Shown: positions 6,732-11,103 of the stretch, one piece after another
Numbering within the stretch: the first letter of the stretch is position 1
How the letters are laid out: each line of letters opens with the position of its first letter
Origin: an uncultured Clostridia bacterium
GTDB taxonomy: Bacteria; Bacillota; Clostridia; Christensenellales; Borkfalkiaceae
DNA length: 11,103 nucleotides
Reading direction: 5' to 3'
NCBI GenBank assembly: GCA_947629225.1
Contig: CANRCY010000036.1
Span: 1-11,103 of the forward strand
Program-made: the position numbers and the translations under genes
The notes under the pieces: generated by a model
Seen by the model: only the letters and a program-made list of their open reading frames with translations
Told to the model about the DNA's origin: nothing
Database searches by the model: none

Positions 6732-7415
6732 ATGGGAAAGAAATATGTAGACAGCCTGAAATCTTATGACCGTTCCAAGCAATACACTCCCGACGAAGCC
6801 CTCGGCATCGTCATCGAGAATGCAAAGGCGAAGTTCGACGAAACCGTCGAGCTCCATGTAAAGCTCGGCATCGACCCCCGCCAGGCAGACCAGCAGGTCC
6901 GCGGCGTTCTCGTCCTTCCCAACGGCACGGGCAAGACCAAAAAGGTCCTCGTCATCGCCAAGGGCGAGAGAGCGGACGCGGCGCAGGCGGCAGGCGCGGA
7001 TTTCGTCGGCGCGGAAGAAATGATCCAGAAGATCCAGACCGAGAACTGGTTCGGGTTCGACGTCATGATCACCACCCCCGATATGATGGGCGTTGTCGGT
7101 CGTATCGGTAGGCTCCTCGGTCCCAAAGGCTTGATGCCCAACCCCAAGTCGGGCACGGTCACCATGGACGTCCAGAAGGCAGTTGCCGAAGTCAAAGCAG
7201 GTAAGGTCGAGTACCGTCTCGATAAGACGGCGATCATCCACTGCCCGATCGGCAAAAAGTCTTTCGGCAAGGAGAAGCTCCTCGAAAACTTCACCGCGCT
7301 CATGGAAGCCATCGTAAAGGCAAAACCCGCCGCCGCAAAAGGGCAGTATTTGAAGAGCATCGCGCTCACGAGTACCATGGGTCCCGGCGTAAAGGTAAAT
7401 TATTCCAAGATCTGA
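6732..7415 (+). CDS. rplA: 50S ribosomal protein L1
   Basis: A 227-residue L1-stalk protein that binds 23S rRNA helices 76-78 and moves deacylated tRNA at the E site; as a free protein it represses its own operon. The signature GRIGRLLGPKGLMPNPKSGTVT lies at about residues 122-144, and domain II holds VLVLPNGTGKTKKVLVIAKG. The protein ends TMGPGVKVNYSKI, as usual. The SD AAGGAGG (6717-6723) overlaps the rplK stop. Length is normal. It is the second gene of the rplK-rplA pair, and the L1 target lies just before rplK. Confidence 0.97.
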   Translation: MGKKYVDSLKSYDRSKQYTPDEALGIVIENAKAKFDETVELHVKLGIDPRQADQQVRGVLVLPNGTGKTKKVLVIAKGERADAAQAAGADFVGAEEMIQKIQTENWFGFDVMITTPDMMGVVGRIGRLLGPKGLMPNPKSGTVTMDVQKAVAEVKAGKVEYRLDKTAIIHCPIGKKSFGKEKLLENFTALMEAIVKAKPAAAKGQYLKSIALTSTMGPGVKVNYSKI

Positions 7416-7425
7416 GGAAAAACGC

Positions 7426-7454
7426 TTGACGGATTTCTCTCGGTTTGGTAAACT
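7426..7454 (+). promoter_or_regulatory. Promoter of the rplJ-rplL transcript
   Basis: A -35 TTGACG (7426-7431), 17-bp spacer and -10 TAAACT (7449-7454), with TGG directly before the -10 giving an extended -10. The start is expected near 7461, at the 5' end of the L10 leader. It begins 10 bp after the rplA stop, so rplJL has its own promoter and may also receive read-through from rplA. Confidence 0.8.
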
Positions 7455-7460
7455 GTAACC

Positions 7461-7586
7461 GTAAAACATTCTATACCGCAGACAACGGGTGCGCATTTCC
7501 GCTCAATATCCCGTCGAGGTAAAGGAAAGTTCTTCCGAATGCGAAAAACTGCTCCGTACCCGTCTGCGGTACGGAGCTTTTGCTTT
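7461..7586 (+). ncRNA. L10-type ribosomal protein leader (rplJ leader)
   Basis: The untranslated region has hallmarks of the Bacillota L10 leader: CCGCAGACAACGGGTGCGC (7476-7494) followed by CCCGTCGAGGT (7510-7520). ACGGG (7485-7489) pairs with CCCGT (7510-7514) beneath a purine-rich asymmetric region expected to bind L10(L12)4. The 5' segment TACCGCAGAC (7474-7483) is perfectly complementary to GTCTGCGGTA (7562-7571), which covers the loop and part of the 3' arm of the terminator at 7551-7577. The two pairings are mutually exclusive, giving an antiterminator/terminator switch. By the known mechanism, excess L10 complex would favour termination before rplJ. Confidence 0.88.
7551..7586 (+). 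terminator. Attenuator terminator in the rplJ leader
   Basis: A perfect 10-bp stem, GCTCCGTACC (7551-7560) with GGTACGGAGC (7568-7577), loop CGTCTGC, followed by TTTTGCTTT. It lies about 50 nt before rplJ and overlaps the antiterminator pairing described for the leader. A second hairpin, GCTTTCC/GGAAAGC (7582-7600), follows without a T-run. Confidence 0.88.
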
Positions 7587-7636
7587 CCCGCAAGGAAAGC
7601 GCAAAATCGGGCGTTAAAGCCTAATGGAGGATTTCA

Positions 7637-8134
7637 ATGTCGGCTAATTTTGAAGCAAAAAAAGTCGTCGTAGAGGAGATCAAAGAGAAGATCGGCGCAA
7701 GCAAGTCCGTCCTCATCGCCCATTACGACAGACTGACCGTCAAGGAAGTTACCGACCTCCGCAACAAGTTCCGCGAAATTTCCTGCGAGTACAAAGTGTA
7801 TAAAAACACCCTTGTCCGCAAGGCGTTCGACGAGCTCGGCGTGAAGGATTTCGATAACGACCTCAACGGCGCGACGGCATTCATTTTCTGCCCCGACGAG
7901 ACGAGCGCGTGCTCCTCTCTTGCGAAGGCAGTCAAGGAGACCCCCGCGCTGGCGGACAAGATCGTGCCCAAGTGCGCCTATGTGAGCGGCGCATATGTGG
8001 ACGCGGAAGGTGTCAAGAAACTCGCGGCGATCCCTTCGAGAGAGGTGCTCATCGCAAAGATGCTCGGCTGCTTGCAGTCGCCGATCGTGAACCTTGCGTT
8101 TGTTTTGAAGGCAATCGCAGACCAAAAATCATAA
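7637..8134 (+). CDS. rplJ: 50S ribosomal protein L10
   Basis: A 165-residue base of the L7/L12 stalk; it binds 23S rRNA next to L11 and carries L12 dimers on its C-terminal helix. The N-terminal domain shows the family pattern, including EEIKEKIGASKSVLIAHYDRL and YKVYKNTLVRKAF (about 52-64). The C-terminal helix (about 133-165, including SREVLIAKMLGCLQSP and VLKAIADQKS) is the L12-binding region. GGAGG (7626-7630) is six nt before the ATG. It is preceded by an L10 leader and followed by rplL after 22 bp, the standard L10-L12 pair. The free L10-L12 complex is the likely repressor. Confidence 0.97.
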   Translation: MSANFEAKKVVVEEIKEKIGASKSVLIAHYDRLTVKEVTDLRNKFREISCEYKVYKNTLVRKAFDELGVKDFDNDLNGATAFIFCPDETSACSSLAKAVKETPALADKIVPKCAYVSGAYVDAEGVKKLAAIPSREVLIAKMLGCLQSPIVNLAFVLKAIADQKS

Positions 8135-8156
8135 TTTTATTCGGAGGTAATCTAAA

Positions 8157-8534
8157 ATGGATGTTCAGAAATTTATCGAAGAAGTCAAGGGCATGACGGT
8201 TGTCGAACTCAATGACTTTGTAAAGGCTTTGGAAGAAGAATTCGGCGTGAGCGCGGCGGCTGCTGTTGCAGTCGGCGGCGGTGCGGGCGCAGGCGCGGCG
8301 GAAGCGGCTCCCCAGGAAGAGGAAAAGACGGAGTTCGATATCGTTCTCAAAGAGATCGGTGCGAACAAGATCGCGGTCATCAAAGCCGTTCGCGAATTCA
8401 CGGGTCTCGGGCTTGCGGAAGCGAAGAAGGCTGTCGAGGCGCTCGGCGTCTTGAAGGAAGCCGTTCCCAAGGCAGACGCAGAGGCTGCTCTTGCAAAGCT
8501 CAAAGAAGCGGGCGCAACTGCGGAACTCAAATAA
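8157..8534 (+). CDS. rplL: 50S ribosomal protein L7/L12
   Basis: A 125-residue stalk protein that recruits translational GTPases. The N-terminal dimerisation domain is residues 1-33, the Ala/Gly hinge about 34-52 (AAAAVAVGGGAGAGAAEAA), and the C-terminal factor-binding domain 57-125. The domain starts TEFDIVLKEIGANKIAVIKAVREFTGLGLAEAK, where the conserved Lys and Arg contacts are kept. Downstream it departs from the family: the usual VE.AP..(V/L)KEGV is VEALGVLKEAV, apparently one residue shorter and lacking the Pro and Gly. GGAGG (8143-8147) precedes the ATG by nine nt. A terminator follows 16 bp after the stop, and rpoB, the normal next gene in most bacteria, is not there. Confidence 0.97.
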   Translation: MDVQKFIEEVKGMTVVELNDFVKALEEEFGVSAAAAVAVGGGAGAGAAEAAPQEEEKTEFDIVLKEIGANKIAVIKAVREFTGLGLAEAKKAVEALGVLKEAVPKADAEAALAKLKEAGATAELK

Positions 8535-8550
8535 GGTTTATCGAATCAAA

Positions 8551-8577
8551 AAAGCCGCTCATACCGAGCGGCTTTTT
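8551..8577 (+). terminator. Rho-independent terminator after rplL
   Basis: A perfect 10-bp stem, AAAGCCGCTC (8551-8560) with GAGCGGCTTT (8566-8575), loop ATACC, then TTG after a run of five T. Adenines on the 5' side would let it work on the other strand too. It closes the ribosomal block. Confidence 0.93.
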
Positions 8578-8599
8578 GCTATGTTAAAGTTTCATTCCC

Positions 8600-8681
8600 G
8601 TCATTTCGACCAAGCGTAGCGCGTGGAGAAATCTCAACAATATTTAATAAGGAATAGATTTCTCGACAAGCTCGAAATGAC
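8600..8681. repeat. Inverted pair of REP-like repeats
   Basis: A forward module GTCATTTCGACC...GGAGAAATCTC (8600-8635) and an inverted module GATTTCTCGACAAGC...GAAATGAC (8657-8681) face each other across about 21 bp. The termini GTCATTTCGA/TCGAAATGAC and GAGAAATC/GATTTCTC match perfectly, so the pair can form a cruciform or RNA hairpin. It belongs to the family seen at 4504-4852. Confidence 0.8.
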
Positions 8682-8693
8682 ATAATTAGAATC

Positions 8694-8798
8694 AGGTAGA
8701 GATGTCTACTTCGCCCTACGGGCTCGCCCCGCGCTTGGAGAAACAGAACAGCGCGCGGGACGACTGCGGCTAACGCCTCCGCTCAACATGACGTGATT
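8694..8798 (-). repeat. Third REP-like repeat, minus orientation
   Basis: Read on the minus strand it begins AATCACGTCATGTTGAGCG, the same 19 bases as at 4543-4561, continues with a diverged AGGCGTTAGCCGCAGTCG, and ends GTAGACATCTCTACCT. The middle (8725-8765) is a GC-rich insertion with GCGCGC stretches absent from the 4504 copies. It fills the gap between the rplL terminator and the XRE gene. A CAGGG/CCCTG stem at 8801-8821 lies beyond it but has no T-run. Confidence 0.7.
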
Positions 8799-8837
8799 TA
8801 CAGGGCGCGGGTCGCACCCTGCCCGAATCCTTTTCGG

Positions 8838-9065
8838 TTATTTTATCCGCATGCCTGTTTCGTCGACGATCCCCAAAAGATAGTCTACCGACACATCAAA
8901 ATAAAGAGCAAGCATGATCAAGTCGTCCATGCTCGGTTCTGTGTAAGCGGTTTTCCAGTTGGAAAGTTTTTGTTTCGGAATATGCAGTTCGCCGCATATC
9001 GCATTTTGTGTTTTTCCGCTCTCGCCAATGAGCTCACTCAATCGATCCGCAAATTTATTTCTCAT
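8838..9065 (-). CDS. XRE-family (Cro/CI-type) helix-turn-helix regulator
   Basis: A 75-residue stand-alone DNA-binding protein with one HTH_3-like domain over about residues 5-60. Helices 2-3 carry KTQNAICGELHIPKQKLSNWKTA, and the C-terminal part FDVSVDYLLG is the typical end of the XRE fold. There is no extra ligand or protease domain. The ATG at 9065 is preferred because it begins the conserved MRNKFADRL, but its SD is poor; an in-frame TTG at 9083 would add six residues and overlaps a palindrome. A TACAAAAT on the minus strand (9079-9072) could be a -10 giving a near-leaderless mRNA, which is speculative. It is divergent from the lipoprotein gene, with two palindromes between them, so it is probably a local repressor that also controls itself. 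Confidence 0.88.
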   Translation of the reverse strand: MRNKFADRLSELIGESGKTQNAICGELHIPKQKLSNWKTAYTEPSMDDLIMLALYFDVSVDYLLGIVDETGMRIK

Positions 9066-9076
9066 TAACTCATTTT

Positions 9077-9093
9077 GTACCAAAAATTGGGAC
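9077..9093. promoter_or_regulatory. Candidate XRE operator O1
   Basis: GTACCAAAAATTGGGAC is a 17-bp palindrome with six of seven arm bases matched around an AAA centre. It agrees at 14 of 17 positions with the reverse complement of the second palindrome at 9107-9123; the centres are 30 bp apart. It lies just upstream of the XRE start codon, a position suited to autoregulation. Binding by the neighbouring regulator is inference. Confidence 0.65.
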
Positions 9094-9100
9094 GCAATGC

Positions 9101-9129
9101 TTGACAGTCCTAATTTTTAGGACTATAAT
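9101..9129 (+). promoter_or_regulatory. Perfect-consensus promoter of the small lipoprotein gene
   Basis: TTGACA (9101-9106), exactly 17 bp, then TATAAT (9124-9129): both hexamers are full consensus. The start is expected near 9136, with a short leader of about 22 nt before the ATG at 9158. Such a strong core is usually held in check, and its whole spacer is a palindrome (9107-9123). Confidence 0.93.
9107..9123. promoter_or_regulatory. Candidate XRE operator O2 within the promoter spacer
   Basis: GTCCTAATTTTTAGGAC has perfect 7-bp arms (GTCCTAA/TTAGGAC) around TTT and occupies precisely the 17 bp between the -35 and -10 boxes. A protein bound here would exclude RNA polymerase. The match to the palindrome at 9077-9093 and the divergent XRE gene make that regulator the natural candidate. 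Confidence 0.75.
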
Positions 9130-9157
9130 TATGCTATCAAAAACACAGGAGGATGGT

Positions 9158-10252
9158 ATGAAAAAGAGAAGAATATTGGCGGTAGCGGTTGCGGGCGGCT
9201 TGCTTGCAGGCGCGGGTTTGGGGTTCGGTGCGTGCGGAGAGGGGAAGGGAGATGATTACGTCGGAACGGTTTCCTCTCAAACCTTTCAGAGTGCGGAAAG
9301 CGCGGCGGTAGGATTTCTTGCCGAGGAAGTGAGCGGCGAACAGTTTACTGCAACTTATGTCGGGTACTCCAAAGAGTCCGAATTAAGCAAAGGTGCGCAA
9401 AAGAAGCTCGCATTGGGCGAGTATTCCGCCAATTTGCAAACCGCGGAAAAGGGTATCGTGGAATACGTCGAGAGCGATTCTTCCGACACGGTCAAAAGGG
9501 CGGTCTATATCCTCACTTATGCGGACGGTAGCGTCCGCTATGAAAGTCCGTTGCCCGAGATCGGAGAGTCTCTGACCGCGAGCTACTATGCCCGCTTTTT
9601 CGACCTTGAAAAATATAAAAACTTAACTTATTTGGCGCACTTCCAATATTATAGCGGCGAATTCAGCAGAAACGGGTCCCTTCCTACGCCCTACAATCTG
9701 CTTCTTCCCCATTTCTCTGTATGCCCCGAATATCGTTACGACACCAATAACGGCAGTTTTATTTTTCAATTTTCCGACCACGAATTTTTTGTGGCAAATT
9801 CTCTCAGTCGGGGGAAGGGAGTTCTCGATTGCGCGGATTGGAGCGTGTATATCGATTTCGATACGGGAAAGGAGGCTGCCAAGGGAAGTAACGGGTGGAC
9901 GGTGAAATCGCTCGACGACCCCGCTTCCCGCAGGGAGGAGCTTTGGGACGCGGCAATGAAAGAAGCCTTGCCCCTTCATCCCGACGGCGGAGCTTATTTC
10001 GGCGGGCTGAGCGGAAAAAGGCGTGGCGTCGATCACAGTGATTTTATCAAGACCGAGAATGGGTTTGAATTGGATCCCGCAAAAACAGAGAAAGGGCAGG
10101 AATATACCGTGGAGACCTCGGGAGAGTACATCGTCCGTGCGAGATACGATTTCTCGCTGAGTAAAACCGATTACGGATATGCCATTTATCAGTTGAGCGA
10201 TTTCGGCAAGACGAAGATCGAAGTACCTCCCCGTCTCAAAGAAGTTTTGTAA
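9158..10252 (+). CDS. Predicted lipoprotein of unknown function
   Basis: A 364-residue protein that I do not recognise. Residues 1-26 form a signal: MKKRR, an Ala/Gly/Leu-rich core, and a lipobox-like GFGAC with Cys26. Phe at -3 is less usual than Leu, so lipidation is likely but not certain. The mature part starts with a Gly/Asp-rich linker (GEGKGDDYVGT) and then alternates short predicted strands and charged turns. It holds two further cysteines (in SVCPEY and LDCADW), and no catalytic motif is evident. AGGAGG (9147-9152) sits five nt before the ATG at 9158; an upstream in-frame TTG at 9101 lies inside the promoter and is rejected. In-frame TTA codons at 9383 and 9623 set it apart from the large lipoprotein gene, which uses none. 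It is controlled by its own strong promoter, probably repressed by the divergent XRE protein. I see no clear terminator after it. Confidence 0.85.
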   Translation: MKKRRILAVAVAGGLLAGAGLGFGACGEGKGDDYVGTVSSQTFQSAESAAVGFLAEEVSGEQFTATYVGYSKESELSKGAQKKLALGEYSANLQTAEKGIVEYVESDSSDTVKRAVYILTYADGSVRYESPLPEIGESLTASYYARFFDLEKYKNLTYLAHFQYYSGEFSRNGSLPTPYNLLLPHFSVCPEYRYDTNNGSFIFQFSDHEFFVANSLSRGKGVLDCADWSVYIDFDTGKEAAKGSNGWTVKSLDDPASRREELWDAAMKEALPLHPDGGAYFGGLSGKRRGVDHSDFIKTENGFELDPAKTEKGQEYTVETSGEYIVRARYDFSLSKTDYGYAIYQLSDFGKTKIEVPPRLKEVL

Positions 10253-10320
10253 AAAACGGGTTTTCCGCACTGTGCAAGACGCAAGAGGGCGAAAATTTCT
10301 CCAAACCCCCCGAAAATGCT

Positions 10321-10349
10321 TTGACATTCTTTTCCGAATGTGCTATTCT
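10321..10349 (+). promoter_or_regulatory. rpsO promoter
   Basis: A perfect -35 TTGACA (10321-10326), 17-bp spacer and -10 TATTCT (10344-10349), with TGC before the -10 making it extended. The start is expected near 10356, giving an rpsO leader of about 75 nt. Confidence 0.88.
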
Positions 10350-10355
10350 ATGAAA

Positions 10356-10430
10356 GACGTCCGCGAGGAATTGCGCTCTCCACGCATCTCTTGGCGGAAC
10401 GCGAATATTTCCATAGGAGGATAAACGCAA
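10356..10430 (+). promoter_or_regulatory. rpsO leader, possible S15 autoregulatory RNA
   Basis: In the predicted leader TCCGC (10360-10364) can pair with GCGGA (10394-10398), enclosing a smaller TGCG (10372-10375) / CGCA (10383-10386) hairpin. The SD AGGAGG (10415-10420) follows. S15 binds structured rpsO leaders in many bacteria, but the structures differ between lineages and I cannot match this one to a described class, so the assignment is tentative. Confidence 0.35.
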
Positions 10431-10685
10431 ATGGAAAAGAACGAGATCATCAAAAAGTACGCGCAGCACGAGGGTGACACGGGTTCTCCCGAGGTGCAGA
10501 TCGCGCTCCTCACCGAACGCATCAATCACCTCAACGAGCACTTGCAGATCCACAAGCACGACAATCACTCCCGCCGCGGTCTTTTGAAGATGGTCGGCAA
10601 GCGCCGCGGTCTTTTGGACTACCTCAAAGCAAAAGATATCGAGCGCTACCGTTCGATCGTGGCGGCTTTGGAACTCAGAAAGTAA
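10431..10685 (+). CDS. rpsO: 30S ribosomal protein S15
   Basis: An 84-residue primary 16S rRNA-binding protein that nucleates assembly of the platform and contributes to the intersubunit bridge. The conserved core is complete: HEGDTGSPEVQIALLTERI (13-31), then HKHDNHSRRGLLKMVGKRRGLLDYL (41-65), and the end RYRSIVAALELRK. It is a few residues shorter than the usual 88-89 because the N-terminus is MEKNEIIKKYA rather than the longer MSLTKEEK-type start. AGGAGG lies ten nt before the ATG. It is followed by a terminator and then pnp, the widely conserved rpsO-pnp arrangement. Confidence 0.97.
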   Translation: MEKNEIIKKYAQHEGDTGSPEVQIALLTERINHLNEHLQIHKHDNHSRRGLLKMVGKRRGLLDYLKAKDIERYRSIVAALELRK

Positions 10686-10691
10686 GAAAAA

Positions 10692-10724
10692 AGGGCGGCG
10701 GGTCGTTCCGCGCCCTCTTTTTTT
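10692..10724 (+). terminator. Terminator/attenuator between rpsO and pnp
   Basis: AGGGC (10692-10696), a bulged G, then GCGG (10698-10701) pairs with CCGC (10708-10711) and GCCCT (10712-10716) around a GTCGTT loop, followed by CTTTTTTT. It is a strong intrinsic terminator 7 bp after the rpsO stop. Because no promoter is evident before pnp, pnp may depend on partial read-through. Confidence 0.88.
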
Positions 10725-10791
10725 ATCGCTCCGTGTCGGTCGGCGGCAAAGGAGCACAAGAACAGAAAAGAATAAGGAGTAGAAAAATATT

Positions 10792-11103
10792 ATGACACCC
10801 AATTACAGAGAATTCAAATTTACGGTAGGCGGAAAAGAAGTCACCGTGGAGACGGGCAAATACGCCGAGCAGACGAACGGTTCCTGCGTCGTCCGCTGCG
10901 GCGAGACCGCCGTCATGGTCAACGTCTGCATGTCTCCCACCCCGCGCGAGGGGATCGACTTCTTCCCCCTTCAAGTGGACTATGAAGAGAAGATGTACGC
11001 CGTCGGCAAGATCCCGGGCGGCTTCAAGCGCAGAGAGGGCAGAGCCTCCGATAAGGCGATCCTCACTTCCCGCCTCATCGACCGTCCTCTCCGCCCCCTC
11101 TTC
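10792..11103 (+). CDS. pnp: Polyribonucleotide nucleotidyltransferase (PNPase), N-terminal part
   Basis: The first 104 residues of an enzyme usually about 700 long; the gene continues past the window edge. PNPase degrades RNA 3' to 5' by phosphorolysis as a trimer and takes part in mRNA turnover. The visible part belongs to the first RNase PH-like domain, with the family motif FFPLQVDYEEKMYAVGKIPG, then FKRREGRASDKAILTSRLIDRPLRPLF. AAGGAG (10774-10779) is 12 nt before the ATG, longer than usual but without a better alternative. It follows rpsO across a terminator; PNPase often controls its own mRNA in this region. Confidence 0.96.
   Translation, partial: MTPNYREFKFTVGGKEVTVETGKYAEQTNGSCVVRCGETAVMVNVCMSPTPREGIDFFPLQVDYEEKMYAVGKIPGGFKRREGRASDKAILTSRLIDRPLRPLF

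Noticed and set aside
6702..7496. 264-residue minus-strand frame opposite rplA
   Set aside because: It is antisense in codon register to rplA, a clearly identified gene, and has no recognisable domain.
8838..10252. Toxin-antitoxin or phage lysogeny module
   Set aside because: The XRE protein is of antitoxin/repressor size, but its partner is a 364-residue exported lipoprotein with no toxin fold, and no integrase or phage gene is nearby.
10253..10320. Terminator after the small lipoprotein gene
   Set aside because: AAAAAACGGGTTTT gives only a very short AT stem with almost no loop; it is too weak to call.
9623..10327. 234-residue minus-strand frame opposite the small lipoprotein
   Set aside because: It is a codon-register shadow; the plus-strand gene has a signal peptide, SD and promoter.

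Overview
The window (about 11.1 kb, moderately GC-rich) looks like a chromosomal piece of an uncultured gut-type Clostridia member (Bacillota). The reasons are the rpmG-secE-nusG-rplK-rplA-rplJ-rplL order, strong SD sequences, consensus sigma-A promoters with 17-bp spacers, two lipoproteins with Gram-positive-style signals, and REP-like intergenic repeats of a kind common in such genomes. A Christensenellales-like lineage is my guess; the sequence alone does not prove it.

Layout. (1) 1-141: repeat debris and a C8/G8 hairpin. (2) 142-4454: a promoter, a 1,378-residue secreted lipoprotein gene built of Ig-like and probable lectin-like beta modules, and a strong terminator. (3) 4466-4852: repeats, dominated by a 171-bp composite unit present twice in tandem. 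(4) 4897-8577: the ribosome/transcription/secretion block. An extended -10 promoter drives rpmG, secE and nusG. A 121-bp hairpin-rich repeat separates nusG from rplK-rplA, which is preceded by an RNA mimic of the 23S rRNA L1 site. A second extended -10 promoter and an L10-type leader with a terminator/antiterminator switch precede rplJ-rplL. The block stops at a terminator right after rplL, and rpoB does not follow. (5) 8600-8798: more repeats. (6) 8838-10252: a divergent pair, an XRE-family repressor-like gene and a lipoprotein gene, with two related 17-bp palindromes between them; one fills the spacer of a perfect-consensus promoter exactly. (7) 10321-11103: the conserved rpsO-pnp pair, with an intervening terminator; pnp runs off the window.

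How it works together. The ribosomal block carries autoregulatory RNA for L1 (rplKA), L10 (rplJL) and possibly S15 (rpsO). Both lipoproteins are of unknown function; the small one is probably controlled by the neighbouring XRE protein. The most distinctive signals are the XRE operator pair, the two well-formed ribosomal-protein leaders, the repeat insertion inside the nusG-rplK interval, and the break of the near-universal rplL-rpoB linkage.
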